This document shows positions 57,001 through 63,000 of a stretch of 64,000 nucleotides of DNA, piece after piece (position 1 is the first letter of the stretch; each line of letters begins with the position of its first letter). The translations under genes and the position numbers were made by a program. Below the pieces are notes generated by a model. That model saw only the letters and a list, made by a program, of their open reading frames with translations, was not told the DNA's origin and searched no databases. This DNA is from Amoebophrya sp. A120 (Eukaryota > Sar > Dinophyceae > Syndiniales > Amoebophryaceae): positions 5,002,256 through 5,066,255 of the forward strand of contig CAJINV010000005.1 of NCBI GenBank assembly GCA_905178155.1, written 5' to 3'.

Positions 57001-60000
57001 ATTACCAGGACGGAATCCGAGATCAGCTACTCCTTCGGGGGAGCGGTGAGCCCGCCTCCGAACACCGACACGGTGTTCATTACGAAAAGAGCGATTGCGA
57101 ACGCGCTGAACGAAATCGCCGGGCTGGAGTTGACGCCAGACCACGTCGCCGTGGATTTGAAGACGGATTTCTCGCTCTCACCGGAGATGTCGTACTCCGT
57201 CCCCTTCGCGAACCCGGCGCTTTCAGCCTATTTGTCCGGGGAGAAAACGGCGAAGCGGGATATGTTTTTGACAAAACTAACCCAGACTTTGAAAACCGAA
57301 ATCGTTTCCTACAAACAGTCTCTCGATCCAGCAACAGCGGGCACTGTGGCGGAAAAAGCTCTAGCGGAATCGAATCTCGATCTCGCTTTGTCGCCCCCGA
57401 CGGGCACAGCAGAGCAGGTTGCAGGCTCGTCGTTGACAATTCCACCGACTGCGAAGGTTGCGAAGACTTCTGCTTTCGCTGAAACCAAGTTGTCGATCGA
57501 TTTAGGAACGAACGACCCGACGAAGCGGCCGGATAAAGACACGGTGAGGTCTATGGTACAGAAGGCGGCGGCAGAGTCGCTGCAGGCGAAATTCCCGGAT
57601 ATCACGATCACGCCGGAGATGGTCATGGTTCGATTCCCGCCCAAGGCGGAGTCCGATACTGCGGTTACTTCGACGGAAGAGTTTTCGGTGTCCTTAGCGC
57701 TGCCGAACGTGAACACCATCCCGGCGGCAGAGCAGACGAAATTGCTGGATAGTCTGTCCTCTACATCTTCCGAAGCGTCTTCCTTAACATCTGCCATGGC
57801 GAGTACGGTGCAATCTTTAGGTGTGGAGAACGTCGCGACCGAGATCAAAGAACTTCCCCCGCAGCCGGACGGCACGCCGACGAAACCGCAGTTAACTGGG
57901 ACGGACGGCGGTTCTGTGGACTTATCCCCAACTGAGCCGCCGCCCGGCGCTCCGAGCTTGAACTTCATCGAAGTCCCAGCTTCCATCGTCACCGCGACGA
58001 AAACGGGGATTTCTGATACCCAGATGCAGGGCTTATTGAAGAAAGCGTTGGAGAAAACCGCACTGAAAGAATTGTTCGAGAAGATCGGCGCCGTCCCTTC
58101 TGGCCCGAATAAGACCGAAACAGTGACCGATGTTACTACTGGACAAACGAAAGAAGTGCAGAAACTCGACGCGAGTAAGATCTTCGGAATTGTCATGGAG
58201 CCTTCTACACCAGTAGCTGCCGGTTCCACCGCGACGAAGAGGAATTTCAAAATGACCATTCAGACCCAGGGCTTGACTGCAACACAACTTGGGTTAGTGA
58301 TGGCGGCTTTAGCCGACGCGGCGGACGATTCTGTCTCTACAAAAGCGGATGAATTCGCTTCTGCGATTAAGGAGGAAGTAGTGAAGGAATTGCAGGCGAA
58401 TCCGATTTCTTCTGTCGGCGATCCGGTGAGCGAGATCACAGCCGGGAAGATGGAAACAGCAAATAAAAGACCACAACTTTCCTCTCAAGTCGAAACGAAG
58501 ATCAGGCTGGAGATCAAGAACCAAATTTCCGGCGCACCGCTCAAAGAGGACATCGTGAAGAAGATGCCGATTCAGCTGGCTTTCGCGAAAGCGCTGGAAA
58601 AGGTAACCGGGACGAAGTTGCTGCCAGAACAGGTCGCAGTTCTAGATGTGGCGGACGCGGTGACGATCGGCGCCGACGGCTCAGTGGATATCAACGTTGG
58701 CGTTGCTTCTTCTTCTCCTTCAATTCTGTCCGCGTTGACCGAGGGGGATGGGAACAAGGTGTTCGCGAACGTGTTGCAGGAGATGATTGGCACCGCGATT
58801 ACCGAAGCGGCGAGTAACAACGAGCTGGACCCGTCTGTACCATTATTAGTAACAACCGACACTTCTGCTGGCGTTGTCGCCCCGACGGTGAATACCCAGT
58901 ATGTCGCGACGCAGGTCGGTTTGCCGGCGGTTGCGGCGGCGGCGAAGAATTCTGGGGAGTTAGCGCCGACAATGAGAACAGCCGCGGCGTCGACCGCGGA
59001 GGCGGTTGTCGGTACTACTGGCCCATTACAGGTCGACAGATCCAACGTCGTTGTCGGGTACACGCCGGGAGACGGTTCTGACGCTAGTGGTTTTTCTGCT
59101 ATGGTCTCTGTCCCGGTGAAGTCGATTGTTTCTACCTCAAAGGCGCCGGTGGATCCGCTTGCGGCAACAGCTGCAGCAGCAGCTCCTGCAACACCACCTG
59201 CGAGTGGAGGTACAACAACACCGCCAACAACCACTCCCAGCACTGGCGCGACGACACCAACCGTCGGCGAAACGGCAGTGACTTCCGTCGCTCAAACCGC
59301 GGGATCACTCCTAGACGCACTGAAATCTGCGATGGCCCAGGACTCTCCTGATTTCGCCGCGCCACTTGCGCAGAAGTTGGAAGTCCTTGGCGTGAAGATG
59401 CAGGAGAACGTCGCGGCGGACACACCACCGTTACCAGTCGAGCAGCCGCCAGTGGAGTCCGTTCCGGCCGTTGCAGCTTCTACGGAGAAATCGCAACTGA
59501 CTTATCTCGAAACCTCCATGTCTTTCGTCGACTACATTGAGGAGCCGCCAAAGACAATCACGAAACCGGACGGGACGGTGGAGCAAGTCGATGTTTCGCC
59601 TTCCACAAGCAATAAAAACTTCCTGCAGAAAGAGATCAAGCAGAAGCTTTCCTCAACGACTGAACTGACGAAACTTGCGAAGGAAGCGATTGCGGAAGTT
59701 TTGGTCGAGTCAAGAACAGACCCGGTCACTGGGGAGAAGATCGAAACCGCGGCGCCATTGTTGATTGAAACTTCTGATGGCAGTTTTGAAGTCAAGCCGT
59801 CGGACATAGCGGTGGTTATCCGCGAAGTCCCCGCGACGGTTACGAGGACATTCTCCAACGGCACAACAGTTGAAGTGCAAGTCATGAAGAAGGAGATGTC
59901 ACTGTCTGTGCAGGTGCGGGAAACGGAAGACTCGTCTGAAGCACAAAGACAACTCCTCGCGTTGTTTTCGAAATTGAACCCGAAGGCAAACTCGTTTCAG

Positions 60001-63000
60001 GATGCTGTGCAAACCAGGGTGATGGAACTCGCAGTGGAGAAGACGGTTGAGGAGAAGTTGGTGGATACTTCATTACCTCCAGCAGAACAGGCGAAGATCA
60101 AGCAGCAATTCACACAAGAATCGTTAGCGACAATCCAAGCGCCGGAGAACAGAGACAGCTTCCAAACCGCGGCGAAAGTCGAGAAGGAAATTGCATCTGC
60201 AGCAAGTACCGTCGGTGGGCAAGCGGCGTTTGAGACACCGGGGCTCTTGCCTGCGACGACGGAAAAGGCGAAGGAGGCGACGACGAACGCCTTGAAACGG
60301 GCGGTGAAGGAGACACTGAAGGAAATCGCGGGTCTGGAATTCGTATGCATTGCAAAAGTATCGTACTCGTGCTGATTGCAATCGTGCATGACAAACTGCG
60401 GTCTTAAGCGAAATCAGCATGACAAGCCCCATTTTTCCTTTTGAAAAAATTTGTATTGCAATTTCCACTACTCCTACTGCGATACTTTTGCAATGCATAA
60501 TCCGAACTGGAGCACGTTTCTGTCAAACTCGACCCGGGCACTGCGGAGATCGGCGCACCGTCGTTCTCCTTCTCCATCCCCTCGCAGGGCAACGTCGCGA
60601 CAGCGCTCTTCTCTGAAGGAAGTACGAAAACCGCTAGTTTTACTGATTTGCTAAAGAAAAAGATCAGCAAGCAGTACTTCCAGGCAGCTTCTGATGAAAC
60701 CTCAGATTCCGCCGTTGAGGGGCTGCCGAAGGTGGATGTTTCAAATGTTGACACGACCCTACCCATCGAGGAGCAGGAAGCGTCTTTGATCACGAAACCG
60801 GTGCAGATGACCGGCACGGCGAAACAATCGAGATTTACAGAATCGACTCTGTCCATCGGCCTGGCTTCTCCCGAGCAGGGTGGGCTATTGCCGAAATCGG
60901 AGGACATGCTGAGATCTCTAATCGTGTCCGCGACGATTGATAGCGTGAAAGCACAGGCGAACTTCGACTTAACGCCATCCGATGTGACAGTAGTTTTCGC
61001 CGGGGATGTTGCCGCGATTCTGGAAATGGTTTCCAAGAACGCAACTTTAGCGACCAATTTGGACGCTACCGTGATTGTGGAAGTCGCTGACTCCCCGACG
61101 CCGGATCCGACGACCAAAACGGTCGAAAATTCCGGTGCGAAGGTGCAGCAGATTGTGGATCAATTGACGACACAAGTCACCGGCGAGGACGGAAAGCCGA
61201 AAACGGTTCCTTCAACCGCTTTTGTCACGAAGATCCAGACGGAATTAGAGTCCTTTGGGTTAAAAGTTCCGAACCCACCAGACCCGGACCCGAAGAAGGG
61301 AATGGAGCAATCCGCACCAGCCACAACCGAAGATTCTTGGGTGCCACCGGTGCCGGAGAAACCTCTGTCGTTAGGTGGGGAGAATCCAAACATCGAGCCC
61401 ACGCCTTTGATTGAAACGAACATCAACGTGAATCTCGGTTCGTCCTCCAAGGGTTTGACAGACAACACCGTGCAGGAAATGATAAGAAACGCAGTTGCGG
61501 AATCTTTGGTCGCAGAATCGACCGTCGGAGAACAAGCCGGACAGCCGGCGCAACCAGTGGTTCCCGGATTCCTCGATTTAGTCCTGGAATCCGCTGGGTT
61601 TTCAAAGCAGGAACAACAAGCGATGACAAAGGTTGAGAAAGCAAAAAATGCGGAGAAGTTCATGGAAAGTCAAATTTCCGTGTTTTTCACCGACAAAAAA
61701 CCGAAAGACAAAGCTGGTGGCGAGCAGCGCGCTTGCTCCGTTGTGATCTCCGCGAAGTTGGCGAATTCCACTGTCGTGCTGGATTTGCTGCAGGCTTTAT
61801 CCAAGGAATCTTCCTCCACTAACGATGAGAAGTTCGAAGAAACGTTCACGGCCGCGCTGAAGCAAACCGCATTGCAGACACATTCTATTCCACCTTCCGA
61901 CATTGTCACCGACGTCACCCAGAAATCAGCGAAACCGGTGGAGCAGATTTCCACGAACATCCAGTTCGACTTCGATATTGTCCCCAAAGACCCGACAACC
62001 ACGCCAGTGAACATGATTTCCGACAATACTATCGCCGAAGCGAAGGTTTCGGTCGAGGAAATGAACATGATGTTGCAGGAGTCTGTCGCGTTTGCGTTGA
62101 ACGGTACAAGGGGGATGTCGCTGCAGGCTTCCCAAGTCGCGGTCAACATTTTGGATGACCTCAGTTCCATCATGACGACCGACCCAGCTGATCCGAGTAA
62201 GAAACTCCTACCGTTGGTGCAGAAGTTGAACAAGGGGCAGCCAAATGAATCGTTGAACAGCTTGCTTTCCAACTTGAATTTCACGATCTCCATCCCAGTG
62301 GCGTCTGACACGAACGAGATGATGCATTTGGCGGACGAAACGGCTGGGAACAAGATGTTTTTGAAAGCGGTCCAGAATTCGATGGCGTCGCAGATTCAGA
62401 CATCGAATTTTATCCCAGAAGTGGTAAAACAGGATTTGAAAGTCGAGACGAAAGAGTTGAAAACCACGAGTTCTGTCCCATTAGCCCAGTCGTTCACCGA
62501 AGCGTTTATGGAGATTGACTCGCCGATTTCCGATGAGGAATTGATCGCGACGATCAAGTATCAAATGTAAAAATGTCTGGGTCTGGAAGAATGCACGTTT
62601 GTCATGCTTGTCTGGCATGACTCTTAAATCTGTCATGCGCGTTACGCTAGAGCTCCGTTTTTCTGTGATGCAGAAGCGCAGTTTGTCATGCAGAATAGGC
62701 AACACCTAGGAGCTCAGAAACTTGTCATGCTGAGCCAGCATTTGTAGCCTCATCATGAGACGCCACCCAGCATCACAAGTTTCCAGACCCAGACACTTTT
62801 GCACTTGATATCAAAGGCGCTGCGGCGGATGCGGTGGACACTTTGGTTCCGAACATGCCGAAGGGGGTGGAGCCGAAGGACATCACGGTGTTGATTTTGA
62901 AAACCGAGGGAAACAAGAGGGAGATTGTCGTGCAGACACCAGTGCAGAAAACGTTACCAATTCAAACGGTGGAAGTGGTTGAAGAGGTGACGGTGACGAA

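Larger units (their letters stand above)
56374..61400 (+). repeat. super-repeat H, modules 1-9
   Basis: 1569 codons after removing elements 60 and 61. Confidence 0.75.
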
